NCBI GenBank assembly: GCA_910578185.1
Contig: CAJTPN010000001.1
Location: 9,496 to 73,495, forward strand
Direction of reading: 5' to 3'
Length of the DNA stretch: 64,000 nucleotides
Source: an uncultured Acetatifactor sp.
Lineage (GTDB): Bacteria; Bacillota; Clostridia; Lachnospirales; Lachnospiraceae
In this document: positions 1 to 9,637 of the stretch, in pieces
How positions within the stretch are numbered: the stretch's first letter is position 1
Layout: each line of letters opens with the position of its first letter
Position numbers and translations under genes: made by a program
The notes under the pieces: generated by a model
What the model was told of the DNA's origin: nothing
The model's database searches: none
The model's input: the letters and a program-made list of their open reading frames with translations, nothing else

Positions 1-366
1 AGGGAATTTACGGCATATTATGGGCAGGGGGGAATTGTAAAGCATCAGGTACAGGGCATTAATGATTTTGACACATTTTATCACCAGGTCTCCCAGATTG
101 CCTTCGGTAAGGAGGAAAGTCCGCAGGATGTCTTTGGTCAGGTGATGGAACGCGGTAACTTATGGGAGAACAAAGTGGTGTTTTGTGTATTTCATGAGTT
201 GGATGACGTTATCATGGATGGGGTGGAACGGTTGACCGCAGAGGGAGTAATTGTGGTTATCTATGTCATTACAGATCAGCCGTCGGAAGGATATGTGAGG
301 TTGGGCAGTCTGCGGAAGCGGATTATCGTAATTCCTGTGGAGGCCGATCTGGAGGGGAGACTTTGA
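1..366 (+). CDS. DUF58-family protein, C-terminal part (gene begins outside window)
   Basis: The reading frame is open from the first base to a TGA at 364-366, so only the last 121 residues are present. The visible part has alternating hydrophobic beta-strand-like stretches (KVVFCVFHELDD, VIVVIYVITDQ) and an Arg-rich step before the stop, as at the end of DUF58/vWA-like proteins. Family knowledge: DUF58 genes usually sit between a MoxR ATPase and a TgpA-type transglutaminase, and the next gene here is exactly such a transglutaminase, with overlapping stop and start (TGATG). The assignment rests mostly on this context; the visible sequence alone would not prove it. Confidence 0.55.
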   Translation, partial: REFTAYYGQGGIVKHQVQGINDFDTFYHQVSQIAFGKEESPQDVFGQVMERGNLWENKVVFCVFHELDDVIMDGVERLTAEGVIVVIYVITDQPSEGYVRLGSLRKRIIVIPVEADLEGRL

Positions 367-2678
367 TGAATATGTTACACCGTTTACAGGTTGTGTTAAG
401 GCAGTCTGAGAACGCCATATACCGGATATTAAATGCAGCTGTTTTGACTTTGATATGTCTGTTCCTTCCGGAAAGCTTTTTGGGTATCAAAGTTGTGGAC
501 TGGCGAAACATTGCCGTGATGACAGCAGTGCTCATTTTCTTCACCGGCATTAATTTCTTCAGGGCCAGAGGGCGCTTTGTTTTCCTGCTGACAGCTTTGC
601 TTTGTGTCGGAGTATCATATGCTTCCGTGGGGATGGATACATTTCTGGAATTTCTACGGACATATCTTGAGTGGTGTGAAGGAAACAGGATTGTCCGTAC
701 CGAATGGCTGTCCGGTTGCCAGTTGCTGCAGACGGCGGTGATTACGGCGGTCTGCTATTTATTTCAGGTTATTCTGGAGAAATTTCGGCTGTTGCGGATT
801 GGCGTGGCAAGTGCGTCGGTAATTGGGTTATTGATATGCCTCTTTATGAAGATTGCAATTCCCCATATGTGTATGGTCTTTCTCTTTCTTTTTCTTGTCC
901 TGGGTTATGAGGAAGGACTGCAGGAGCGATGGAATAAGAAGCGAAACGGCAGCGTAAAGGGACAAATGATTTGGCTTTCGCCTTTTCTGGCGATTTATTT
1001 ATTGCTGATGGCGGTTATGCCTGCGCCGGAAACTCCCTATAGTTGGCAGTGGGCAAAAAACATATACGGTGACCTGCGGGAAGTTTTCTTGAAGGTGACG
1101 CAGAACTGGTTTGGAGGCGGCGGGGAGGAGTTTGGCATGTCACTTAGCGGTTTTTCTGAGGACGGTGGTCTGGGAAACGGTTTTCAGGAGGATAACCGGG
1201 AGCTGATGCGTCTTACTATAGAACGGACGCTGACAGGGGATGTGTATCTGATCGGCAAGGTGTATGATACTTTTGACGGAAGAAAGTGGCTGCAGGAAAA
1301 TCATGAAGGAGAGAAGGAGCGGTTTATTGATATGCTGGAAACAGTTTATGCGATTAAACGGCTGGACGGAAAGTATGTGAAGGATTATCTAAACGAGACA
1401 AAGATGCGAATCCATTATGATTTTTTCCATACGGGATATGTGTTTGCACCCTTAAAGTCAGAAAATATCAGGGGGATTGAGAAGGGACTTGCCTATTCCT
1501 TTGATGGAGGAGACTTGCGTCTGGAGAAACAGGCAGGGTATGGTACGGAATATGAGATTAGATATTATGAGATGAATACGGGGCACGAGCTTTTTGATAA
1601 GCTGTTGGAGGCGACACAGGAACCGGACGAGGCGCTGTGGGAAATTGTCATGGGCGATTATGCAAAGGAGAGCGGTGAGCAGATTACCCTGGAAATGATG
1701 AATGCGCACAGACGTAAAGTCTATGATTATTATCTGGACGAGGTGGTACTTTCGGCGGCAGCAGAAGATTATCTTGCTGAGATAACGGAGGGGGCACATA
1801 CCAATATTGAGAAGCTTCGGGCAATAGAAAAGGTACTGAATTCCTACACGTATACAAGGACGCCTGGAAAACTGCCGGATAATGTGACGGATGCGGGGAA
1901 GTTCTTGGATTATTTTCTGCTTGAAAGCAGGGAGGGGTATTGTACTTATTTTGCCACGGCGTTTGTACTTCTGGCCAGAGCGGAGGGAATTCCCGCCCGG
2001 TATGTCCAGGGGTTTTGTGCGCCTGTAGGAGAAGGGATGGAGACGGTGGTCTATTCCTATATGGCCCATTCGTGGCCGGAAGTATATGTGGAAGGAGTGG
2101 GCTGGATTCCCTTTGAACCAACTCCTGGATACGGAGAATATCGTTATCATCCATGGAGCGTCAGCTACAGGGGGAGCCTGAACTCCACGGAAGAGGAGGA
2201 AGAAGAGGAAGAAGAAACAGATGAGCCTCTTGAGGCAGTGGTGAAAGAAGAGGAAGACAGCATAACCAAAGAGGGCACCCAGAGATTTTGGGTGTTTCTT
2301 CCCAGGGTGGTTATGGCGCTCTTGGCAGGAGTTATCTTGGTGATGGTAATTGATCATATGTTGAGCAGATATCGTTATGAGAAACTGAGTGCGGAAGGAA
2401 AGCTTTGGGTTGAGGTTCGCAGAAATTTGTGGGTTCTGTCGTTGCTTGGAGTGGAGAGAAGGGAAGATGAAACCCTGGAGGAGCTGTTATTGCGCGGAAG
2501 CGTTATGCCCGGGAAACATATACTGCACTTTATAGAAGATTACGAAGGGGTTGTATATGGCGGAAAAAGAGCAGGAAAAGAGATGATAACAGGGGCAAAA
2601 AGAGAACGGGAGGAACTTCTGAAGCTTTTGAAAAGAGAAAAGAAATGGACGTATATTTATTGCAGGATGCGATTATAG
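366..2678 (+). CDS. TgpA-like membrane protein with transglutaminase domain
   Basis: A 770-residue membrane protein. The first ~220 residues hold several hydrophobic segments; an extracytoplasmic region follows, and the transglutaminase-like core lies at about 450-600. The papain-like residues are visible: Cys526 in GYCTYF, His568 in AHSWPEV and an acidic residue, Glu584, in IPFEPTPG where Asp is more usual. After the core come a run of about nine glutamates near 610 and one more membrane segment around 645, leaving a cytoplasmic tail. Family knowledge: DUF3488/TgpA proteins act at the cell envelope, often with MoxR and DUF58 partners. The ATG at 366 overlaps the upstream stop and follows GAGGGGAGA; a TTG at 363 is the alternative start. 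The substrate is unknown. Confidence 0.85.
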   Translation: MNMLHRLQVVLRQSENAIYRILNAAVLTLICLFLPESFLGIKVVDWRNIAVMTAVLIFFTGINFFRARGRFVFLLTALLCVGVSYASVGMDTFLEFLRTYLEWCEGNRIVRTEWLSGCQLLQTAVITAVCYLFQVILEKFRLLRIGVASASVIGLLICLFMKIAIPHMCMVFLFLFLVLGYEEGLQERWNKKRNGSVKGQMIWLSPFLAIYLLLMAVMPAPETPYSWQWAKNIYGDLREVFLKVTQNWFGGGGEEFGMSLSGFSEDGGLGNGFQEDNRELMRLTIERTLTGDVYLIGKVYDTFDGRKWLQENHEGEKERFIDMLETVYAIKRLDGKYVKDYLNETKMRIHYDFFHTGYVFAPLKSENIRGIEKGLAYSFDGGDLRLEKQAGYGTEYEIRYYEMNTGHELFDKLLEATQEPDEALWEIVMGDYAKESGEQITLEMMNAHRRKVYDYYLDEVVLSAAAEDYLAEITEGAHTNIEKLRAIEKVLNSYTYTRTPGKLPDNVTDAGKFLDYFLLESREGYCTYFATAFVLLARAEGIPARYVQGFCAPVGEGMETVVYSYMAHSWPEVYVEGVGWIPFEPTPGYGEYRYHPWSVSYRGSLNSTEEEEEEEEETDEPLEAVVKEEEDSITKEGTQRFWVFLPRVVMALLAGVILVMVIDHMLSRYRYEKLSAEGKLWVEVRRNLWVLSLLGVERREDETLEELLLRGSVMPGKHILHFIEDYEGVVYGGKRAGKEMITGAKREREELLKLLKREKKWTYIYCRMRL

Positions 2679-2774
2679 GCCAAGCCTGAAAACAGAGAGA
2701 CGCCTGCCAACGAAAGACCGAATTACATTTGAATATTGAAAGGAAGAAGGATTGAAATTAGGAGGCAAATTAAT

Positions 2775-3590
2775 ATGAATCAAAGAGATTTATATCAAAT
2801 GTTGGAATTTCCGGAGAAAGTGACAGAACGTTTGAATGAGTATGAGCGAGAAAGGAACTTTGTGATTAGCACATTATTGTTAAATAGAATATTGCAGCGA
2901 AACAGTTGGGGCGATGGAATTGAGGAGCTAAAAATTTTATTGGGTGACGATGAAGATGGTATTAAAATATTATGGGAATTATTAAATATCATCAGTAACT
3001 ATACTTATAATAAATATGTGGAAGCTCAAATAAGTGAAAAAATATTTGTGGATACCATGAAGTTTTCGACGAGATTTTTAAATGAATACTATCAAACATA
3101 TGGAATCTATCGATTTGTTTGGGCGAGATGGTATCCCAGACAGATTTCATTAAATGAATTCAGAATTGGTGCATTGGAATTTGAATTTGTAAATTTTGAA
3201 ACCAAGGAAGTAGCGGTACATATTCCTTCCGATGCTAATTTGAAAAGAGATTCCGTTATAGAATCAATTAAGTCTTTTTTTTCTTTCAGAGATGCTTATT
3301 TTCCTCAATGGAAAGAAATAACAATGACGTGTAGCTCGTGGCTGTTATCACCGGTGTTGAAGGAACTTTTAAATGAAACCTCTAATATTTTGGCATTTCA
3401 AAATATGTTTGAGGTAGATATGACTGACTTAGATTCAACAAAATTTATGCAGTGGGTATTTCCCGGATATGAAAATATTGATGAAAATCTTCCTGAGAAA
3501 ACAACGCTTCAACGTAATATGAAGGCATATTTATTGAATGGTAAAAAGGTTGGTGTGGCAAAAGGCCATTTAAATTTGAAATTATTATAA
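2775..3590 (+). CDS. Acyltransferase-domain protein (NAT_N plus GNAT_C architecture)
   Basis: A 271-residue soluble protein. The N-terminal half is helical and charged. The C-terminal half has the motif CSSWLLSP near 200 followed by a phenylalanine-rich FQNMF stretch, which I recognise from clostridial acyltransferase-domain proteins with NAT_N and GNAT_C domains. The start at 2775 is set by a strong AGGAGG at 2760-2765; the frame is open upstream, but its earlier ATG has no good site. The gene is visibly richer in A+T and uses more AAA, AAT and TTA codons than both neighbours. It stands alone, closed by a hairpin terminator, which suggests a separate transcription unit and perhaps recent acquisition. 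The substrate is unknown. Confidence 0.7.
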   Translation: MNQRDLYQMLEFPEKVTERLNEYERERNFVISTLLLNRILQRNSWGDGIEELKILLGDDEDGIKILWELLNIISNYTYNKYVEAQISEKIFVDTMKFSTRFLNEYYQTYGIYRFVWARWYPRQISLNEFRIGALEFEFVNFETKEVAVHIPSDANLKRDSVIESIKSFFSFRDAYFPQWKEITMTCSSWLLSPVLKELLNETSNILAFQNMFEVDMTDLDSTKFMQWVFPGYENIDENLPEKTTLQRNMKAYLLNGKKVGVAKGHLNLKLL

Positions 3591-3636
3591 GTTTATTGTG
3601 AGATAATGAACTGCAATGCTGATCAGGCTATGTATA

Positions 3637-3671
3637 CCGCCGCATGGGTAACGCCATAGCGGCGGTTTTTT
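3637..3671 (+). terminator. Rho-independent terminator after the acyltransferase gene
   Basis: CCGCCGC pairs with GCGGCGG, with an inner ATGG/CCAT stem and a short loop, followed by six T. It lies between converging genes, but the T-run serves the + strand only. Confidence 0.85.
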
Positions 3672-3734
3672 GACAAAAATAAATTCTTGCAGGGCATGGA
3701 TTCTATTATTTACGATGAACCAAAAACTTATATC

Positions 3735-5126
3735 TTATTTTTCTACAATATTTTGCATCCACACACCTTTTTTTACCAGTACAAAGCCTATGATACATTT
3801 AATCCAGTCGGCGATCTGAACCATGGCAAAGATGGCAATAACAGGAATTGATGTGAGGCGGCTTAGACAAAATGCCACTGGGATGCTGACACACCATACA
3901 AATACGCTGTCAAAGAGGAATGTGACAATGGTTTTGCCGCCGGAACGGAGCGTAAAGTAGGTAGCATGCATAAAGGCTGCCTGTGGCATAAAAATTGCCT
4001 GTGCGATAATGAACTGAACAGCCAGAGCTTTTACACTGTCCGAGGTATTGTAGATTCGTGGAAACAGCGGGGCAATAATCACCATCAGGGCGGCAACGCC
4101 AATGCAGCAGACGACGGAAAAGGCGATAATTTTATTATCCGTATCCCGGGCTTCTTTCATTTTTCCCGCGCCTAAAAGCTGTCCGATAATAATCGCCACC
4201 GCATCACCCATGGCAATAAATACCACATTGAAGACATTGTTGATGGTGTTTGCGATGTTAAGCCCGGCGATGACATTTAAGCCTCTGACAGAGTAGCACT
4301 GGGTCAGCATGGCCATGCCTGCGGACCACATGGTTTCGTTGATAAGCAGAGGCGCGCCCTTGATAAAATATTTCCCGGCAAGGTGCCTGGGAACCTTCAG
4401 CGTACTGTAAACGCCCACTATGTAGGGATTTTTTTCTCTGTGCATATGGGTCCAGAAAATGACGATGATCATTTCCACATATCTGGATATGACGGTGGCG
4501 ACGGCGGCGCCCACAACGCCAAGGGCAGGCAATCCCAGCTTGCCGTAAATCAGCAGGTAATTGAGGAGCAGGTTAACGGCGACGGCGGCGATTCCAGCCT
4601 TCATTGGGATTACGGTTTCACCGCATTCCCGGAGGGTACTGACATAGATTTGAACCAACATAAATGCGGGAAGACCCATCAGCATCACTTTTAAGTATTC
4701 CCTGCCGTAATAAAGCGCCGCTTCCAGATCACCTCCGTCGCTGCTGCCGTTTAAAAACGTCTGGATCAGGTTCCCGCCTGCAGCTGACAATAACAGTACG
4801 GCCCCTGCAGTCAAGATCAGTGCCATCCAGAACTTATAGCGGAAGGTTTGGCGTATTCCTTCCTGGTCTTTTTGGCCGAAATACTGTGCCGTAAAGATGC
4901 CGGCTCCTGCCAGTCCGCCAAAGACACACAGATAGTACACCATTAAAAGCTGGTTGACGATGGCAACACCGGACATCTGTTCCGTTCCCACCTGCCCGAC
5001 CATGATATTGTCCAGCAGACCGACGAAATTTGTGATACCATTTTGTACCATGATGGGAACCGCTACCGTAAGGACCATTTTATAAAATGCTTTGTCGCCT
5101 ATAAATTTTTCTCTTATATTTGCCAT
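3735..5126 (-). CDS. MATE-family multidrug/cation antiporter
   Basis: A 463-residue protein with about twelve hydrophobic segments arranged as two similar halves. The first helix region carries the MATE-type features VPIMVQNGITNFVGLLDNIMVG and QMSGVAIVNQ, and the second half contains the matching GAPLLINETMWSAG region. Members of this family export cationic drugs or metabolites in exchange for Na+ or H+. The start codon lies 53 bp downstream of a good minus-strand promoter. It is a single-gene unit facing away from the GH2 gene, so no pathway partner helps to fix the substrate. Confidence 0.9.
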   Translation of the reverse strand: MANIREKFIGDKAFYKMVLTVAVPIMVQNGITNFVGLLDNIMVGQVGTEQMSGVAIVNQLLMVYYLCVFGGLAGAGIFTAQYFGQKDQEGIRQTFRYKFWMALILTAGAVLLLSAAGGNLIQTFLNGSSDGGDLEAALYYGREYLKVMLMGLPAFMLVQIYVSTLRECGETVIPMKAGIAAVAVNLLLNYLLIYGKLGLPALGVVGAAVATVISRYVEMIIVIFWTHMHREKNPYIVGVYSTLKVPRHLAGKYFIKGAPLLINETMWSAGMAMLTQCYSVRGLNVIAGLNIANTINNVFNVVFIAMGDAVAIIIGQLLGAGKMKEARDTDNKIIAFSVVCCIGVAALMVIIAPLFPRIYNTSDSVKALAVQFIIAQAIFMPQAAFMHATYFTLRSGGKTIVTFLFDSVFVWCVSIPVAFCLSRLTSIPVIAIFAMVQIADWIKCIIGFVLVKKGVWMQNIVEK

Positions 5127-5179
5127 GGGATTTATCCGCCTCTTTTTTATAAAAGTCTTATTTTTAAAGTAACCTGTTC

Positions 5180-5207
5180 ATTATACAGCATTATAGTATA
5201 AATGCAA
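5180..5207 (-). promoter_or_regulatory. Sigma-A promoter for the MATE gene
   Basis: On the minus strand TTGCAT (5207-5202) is separated by 16 bp from TATAAT (5185-5180). Confidence 0.7.
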
Positions 5208-5273
5208 GAGCTAAAGGAAATAAATTGCCGCTTTTGGTATCAGAGGGAACAGTTCAGGTATCGTTTAATTATA

Positions 5274-5302
5274 TTGCTTTTGGGCAGATAAAATGGCATA
5301 AT
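5274..5302 (+). promoter_or_regulatory. Sigma-A promoter for the GH2 gene
   Basis: TTGCTT at 5274-5279 and CATAAT at 5297-5302 with a 17-bp spacer; the start codon is 38 bp further on. It is back to back with the MATE promoter. Confidence 0.6.
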
Positions 5303-5340
5303 GGTTAAAAGACTTTGCTTTTGGCGGAAAGGATGTATTT

Positions 5341-8151
5341 ATGTATATTTCGTTGAACGGACTCTGGAAAGCGATATTGGCGGATGGCACGGAAAGGGAG
5401 GTGCGTTTGCCGGGGACCTTGGATGAAAGTGGAGTGGGGTATAAGGATTGTGCTGCAAAACAATGGCATCCGGATCAGGCTCCGGCGGAGGAGACGGAAA
5501 TTTCGGAGGATACTCCCATCGCTACCAGATTTACCAGAAAGCATACCTATGAAGGGGAGGTAAAACTGGTCAGGCGTTTTTCTTTTTCTTTGCCGGAGGG
5601 GAAAAGGGTGTTTCTGGAAGCGGAGCGGGCGAGGGTTCTCAGGCTTTTCGTAGACGGAAGTGAAGTGCCCCCATGGAAGCCGGCGAGTATCAGCACACCT
5701 TACATATTTGAGGTTACGGACATGCTGGGCGGAAAAAAAGAAGTGATGCTTTTATCGGACAATACCTATCGGGGGCTGCCGAGGGAGGCTATCCTTTATT
5801 CTTCGGCGGCCACAGATGAGACCCAGACCAATTGGAACGGTGTGGTGGGATATTTGAGGCTGCGGGTAGAAGAGAGGGTGTTTTTGGCATCGGTGGCTGT
5901 GTATCCTGCAAAGGGGGAAATCACGGTGCGGGCGGAGATATCCGCAAAGGCTTCATGGAAGGGGCGTCTGACCATAGAATCGGAAGCACTTTGTGAGTCC
6001 GTGACGGTATCTGTAGAAGGAAACGAAGGCGAGAGTAAAGTCGTCTTAAGGGGATTGCCCCTGGCTCAACATGTGAAACAATGGGATGAGGAGGAGGGAA
6101 ATCTATATCAACTGACGGCAATGCTTGTAACGGATAGTGAGGGTGAAAATATTACAGATGAGAAAAGAGTGACGTTCGGCGTTCGGACTTTTGGGGATAA
6201 TGGCAGAGGGAGGCTGGCTTTAAACGGACGTACTATTTTTCTGCGTAGTGAGGCAAACTGCGGTGAATTTCCTGAGACCGGACATGGTCCTGTGACGGAG
6301 GCGGAATGGACGGAAATACTAAAGAGGTATGGCAGTTACGGCGTCAACTGTGTCCGCTTTCACTCTCATTGTCCGCCCCAGGCTGCTTTTGCGGCGGCGG
6401 ATAAACTGGGGATGCTGATGCAGCCGGAACTATCTAACTGGAATCCCAAAGACGCCTTTGCTTCTGAAGACGCCTGGCGCTATTATCGGACGGAGCTGGA
6501 AGCCATACTTGAAATGCTGGCAAATCATCCTTCCTTTGTAATGCTGACATTGGGAAATGAGCTTCATGCCGATGAGACGGGTCATAAACGTATGGATGAA
6601 CTGCTTGATTTGGCAAGGCATATTGATTCCACCAGGCTTTATGCCAATGGGTCAAATGTCCATTACGGGGAGCTTGGATGTGATCAAAACAGTGATTTTT
6701 ATACTTCCCAAAGCTGCAGAGAGGTGATAATCAGAGGAACCTCTTCTGGGATGCAGGGTTATATGAACGGACAATATCCAAGTGCAAGGGTAAATTATGA
6801 CGCGGAATTAAAAGAAATCCGCAGGGAATATGACAAGCCTGTGTTCAGCTTTGAAGTAGGGCAGTATGAGGTATTGCCGGATTTTAAAGAGCTATCCATG
6901 TTTCGGGGAGTTTCAGAACCGATCAATTTAAAACTGATCCAAAAGAAGGTCGAGGAAATGGGGCTGACAGATGAATGGGAACGGTATGTGGAGGCTTCCG
7001 GAGAATTGGCGCGTATTGGTTATCGTGAGGAAATCGAGGCGGCAATGCGCACAAGGGAGCTTTCCGGGATTTCCTTGCTTGGACTGCAGGATTTTCCAGG
7101 GCAGGGGACTGCTTTGGTAGGAATGATGAACGCTCATTTACAGCCCAAGCCTTATGAATTTGCCAGGCCGGAGCGATTCAAAGCCTTTTTCAGGGAAAGC
7201 CTGCCGTTGGTGTTATTGGAGAAATATACTTATGAGGCGGGGGAGCATTTAAAAGCGGAGGTTCTTGTGGCAAATTTCGGTAAAGAAGACATTCTTGGGG
7301 AGCTTTGCTATGAGCTAAAGGAGATGAGCAAGGGAGAAAACAATGAGGAAGATCAGGATTCTTCCAAGAGGATCAGGCGGGGCAATTTGGGCAGCGTACG
7401 TTGTCCTGTGGGAGGCCATACAGATGCCGGAACATTGGACATTGATTTGTCTTTTGTTGAAAAACCTACACATTTTTTGCTGACGGTGCGTTCAGGCGAC
7501 ATAGAAAATTCTTATCCCATATGGGTTTATCCGCCCGTAAAACCTCTTTGCCCCATGGGAGTCTATGAGACTGGTGTCTGGGATGATAAGGTATGGGAGG
7601 TTTTAAGACAGGGGGGCAGTATTTATTTCACGCCAAAGTCGGACAAGGAGCATTTGCCCAAATCCATTCGGGGACAGTTTACCACGGATTTCTGGTCTGT
7701 GGGAACTTTTCCAAACCAGGAGGGAGGTATGGGGCAGCTGATCGATGCGGCGCACCCGCTCTTTAAGCATTTTCCTACACAAATGCATACGGACTGGCAG
7801 TGGTGGGCGATGGCTTCCCAAAGAGCGGTTATTTTGCCCAAGCCTATGAAGTGTATAGTCACGGAGATGGACAGCTATGCATATCTGCGCCCTATGGCGC
7901 AGCTTATGGAGTTTTGCTGTGGGGAAGGAAAGGTTCTGTTTTCTTCCATGGGACTTCAGGATTTGCAGCAATATCCCGAGGCCAGGGCATTGTTAAACGC
8001 CATATATAAATATCTTGGCTCCGATGATTTTGCACCCCTGCAGGCGCTTTCTCTTGATGAAGCAGGGGAATTGTTTGGCGGATTATCTTTGGGAGCAGAT
8101 ATAGAAAATAAAGAAATAGTTTCTAAAGACGGAAAAGGAGAAGTAGGATGA
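5341..8151 (+). CDS. Glycoside hydrolase family 2 protein
   Basis: A 936-residue enzyme without signal peptide, so probably cytoplasmic. The N-terminal ~160 residues look like the GH2 jelly-roll sugar-binding domain (LNGLWKA), an Ig-like domain follows to about 290, then the TIM barrel. The acid/base lies in TLGNELH (Glu407) and the likely nucleophile in FSFEVGQYE (Glu505). About 290 further residues form a C-terminal region not typical of short GH2 enzymes. GH2 enzymes remove beta-galactosyl, glucuronyl, mannosyl or related residues; I cannot choose among these. The gene overlaps the downstream DUF4261 gene by 4 bp and has its own promoter. A GH105 enzyme at 28.8 kb suggests the organism uses plant cell-wall glycans. 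Confidence 0.85.
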   Translation: MYISLNGLWKAILADGTEREVRLPGTLDESGVGYKDCAAKQWHPDQAPAEETEISEDTPIATRFTRKHTYEGEVKLVRRFSFSLPEGKRVFLEAERARVLRLFVDGSEVPPWKPASISTPYIFEVTDMLGGKKEVMLLSDNTYRGLPREAILYSSAATDETQTNWNGVVGYLRLRVEERVFLASVAVYPAKGEITVRAEISAKASWKGRLTIESEALCESVTVSVEGNEGESKVVLRGLPLAQHVKQWDEEEGNLYQLTAMLVTDSEGENITDEKRVTFGVRTFGDNGRGRLALNGRTIFLRSEANCGEFPETGHGPVTEAEWTEILKRYGSYGVNCVRFHSHCPPQAAFAAADKLGMLMQPELSNWNPKDAFASEDAWRYYRTELEAILEMLANHPSFVMLTLGNELHADETGHKRMDELLDLARHIDSTRLYANGSNVHYGELGCDQNSDFYTSQSCREVIIRGTSSGMQGYMNGQYPSARVNYDAELKEIRREYDKPVFSFEVGQYEVLPDFKELSMFRGVSEPINLKLIQKKVEEMGLTDEWERYVEASGELARIGYREEIEAAMRTRELSGISLLGLQDFPGQGTALVGMMNAHLQPKPYEFARPERFKAFFRESLPLVLLEKYTYEAGEHLKAEVLVANFGKEDILGELCYELKEMSKGENNEEDQDSSKRIRRGNLGSVRCPVGGHTDAGTLDIDLSFVEKPTHFLLTVRSGDIENSYPIWVYPPVKPLCPMGVYETGVWDDKVWEVLRQGGSIYFTPKSDKEHLPKSIRGQFTTDFWSVGTFPNQEGGMGQLIDAAHPLFKHFPTQMHTDWQWWAMASQRAVILPKPMKCIVTEMDSYAYLRPMAQLMEFCCGEGKVLFSSMGLQDLQQYPEARALLNAIYKYLGSDDFAPLQALSLDEAGELFGGLSLGADIENKEIVSKDGKGEVG

Positions 8152-9092
8152 TAAAGAAATTATTTAAAAAGGAAAAAAGGCAACAGACATCAGAGCAGGA
8201 CAGAAAGACGTCGGAACAGCAGGGGGACAATCTTGCGAGTAAATGGCATTCCGTGTATACTTTTTTACTTTTATTTGAGGAGCCGGTGAAGCAACCGGAG
8301 TTCTCTGCATTTCATGAGGCCATGATGCAGCGATTTGGGGAAGTTCTGCCCATGGGCGACGAGCCCCATATGCCGGGGAAGGAGGGAGAAATATTAAGCT
8401 TTGCACTGATGGATCACAAGGTATATTACAAAGATAAAGATCAAAATTACCCTTCCCAATTATTGTTGATCGGCCCTGGTCCATATGAACGGACAGGCTG
8501 GAATGAGATGGTTTGTTCTCAATTTTGGGCATGCATGGATAAGGAGTCTTTTTTGCCTCGTTGTAAATATGTCATGACGGCGGGAAATATGATGGCCACA
8601 GGACTGCCCATGATGGAGGAGTACGGGATAATGGCGGAATTTGCGGACCTTTTGCTGGAGCAGTATCCGGATTGCATCGGCATATATTGGCCTCACAGTC
8701 AATGTCTGACGCCCAGGGAATATTATCAGGATTCTCATTGGAATAATCCGGCATTTCATTTTCTGGACGGGGGATTAAACGTGCGCTTTTTCTCAATTCA
8801 AAATTCTGATGAGATGTTATTCGACACTTTGGGATTTACTGCCATTGGTCTGCCGGATTTGCAGTTTCATTGTAAAGGATTGGAGCCCGATGATGTGGTA
8901 GGCTTTTTGAGAAATGTGGCCGCGTATCTCTATGAGAATGGCGATGTGATTGAGAATGGCAATACTGTGGAAGGAATGCATCATGAGCGGTGGGTTTGCC
9001 GCAGGGAAGATTCCTTGGTCGGACCTCTGCGCATGGTGCTGGACATCAACCCGGGAGAATATGCGGGAGGCGGGCGAAGAGAAGGGACATAA
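8148..9092 (+). CDS. DUF4261 domain protein
   Basis: A 314-residue protein that starts inside the GH2 stop codon (ATGA overlap), so the two are probably translationally coupled. The first ~35 residues are Lys/Gln-rich and look disordered. The remainder resembles DUF4261: a strand-rich start (HSVYTFLLLFEE), a central YVMTAGNM region, and GIYWPHSQCLTP near 180. No catalytic motif is evident to me, and no signal peptide or membrane segment is present. The biochemical role is unknown; coupling to a glycosidase may reflect position only. Confidence 0.65.
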   Translation: MIKKLFKKEKRQQTSEQDRKTSEQQGDNLASKWHSVYTFLLLFEEPVKQPEFSAFHEAMMQRFGEVLPMGDEPHMPGKEGEILSFALMDHKVYYKDKDQNYPSQLLLIGPGPYERTGWNEMVCSQFWACMDKESFLPRCKYVMTAGNMMATGLPMMEEYGIMAEFADLLLEQYPDCIGIYWPHSQCLTPREYYQDSHWNNPAFHFLDGGLNVRFFSIQNSDEMLFDTLGFTAIGLPDLQFHCKGLEPDDVVGFLRNVAAYLYENGDVIENGNTVEGMHHERWVCRREDSLVGPLRMVLDINPGEYAGGGRREGT

Positions 9093-9113
9093 CTGGAATA
9101 GGAGATTACAATA

Positions 9114-9560
9114 ATGCAAATCAGATTGATGAACAGGGATGACTATGAGGAAGTGTTGGAGATGATGAAGGTATTTTACGCGTCCCCGGCAGTTCTGCAC
9201 AAGGCGTCGGAAGAGATTTTGCGGCGGGATATTGAAGACTGTCTGGGGGACATGCCGTTCCTGGAAGGATACGTATTTGAGGAAAAGGGGGAATTGGCGG
9301 GGTATGCCATGACGGCAAAGAGCTATACTACGGAATATGGCGGGATTTGCATATGGGTGGAGGATATTTACATCAAGCCCTCTTACCGGCATCAGGGGCT
9401 GGGTTCAAAGTTTTTTGGCTTTCTGGAAAAGGAATATGAGGGGAAGGCAGTTCGCTTTAAGCTGGAAGTGGAGGAGGAAAACGGCCCGGCCATTGAGGCG
9501 TATAAAAAGAACGGCTATCAGGTTTCGGCTTATCTGGAAATGACGAAAGAAACCCAGTGA
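9114..9560 (+). CDS. GNAT-family N-acetyltransferase
   Basis: A compact 148-residue single-domain protein. The beta4-alpha3 region IYIKPSYRHQGLGSKF carries the acetyl-CoA pyrophosphate-binding R/QxxGxG/A signature near residues 90-98, and the C-terminal part (ENGPAIEAYKKNGY) is the usual GNAT alpha4-beta6 end. The start has the upstream site GGAATAGGAG. It probably acetylates a small-molecule or protein amine, but the substrate cannot be read from the sequence. It is followed after 77 bp by the asparaginase gene. Confidence 0.85.
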   Translation: MQIRLMNRDDYEEVLEMMKVFYASPAVLHKASEEILRRDIEDCLGDMPFLEGYVFEEKGELAGYAMTAKSYTTEYGGICIWVEDIYIKPSYRHQGLGSKFFGFLEKEYEGKAVRFKLEVEEENGPAIEAYKKNGYQVSAYLEMTKETQ

Positions 9561-9637
9561 TGTCTGTACAATACGGAAAGGGAAGAAAGAAGAGATTTTA
9601 TGGCCTGCATGGATATAAGGGAAAAGGGGATAAGCCT

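Noticed and set aside
1458..2357. 299-codon minus-strand reading frame
   Set aside because: Lies fully inside the transglutaminase gene on the other strand and has no family features.
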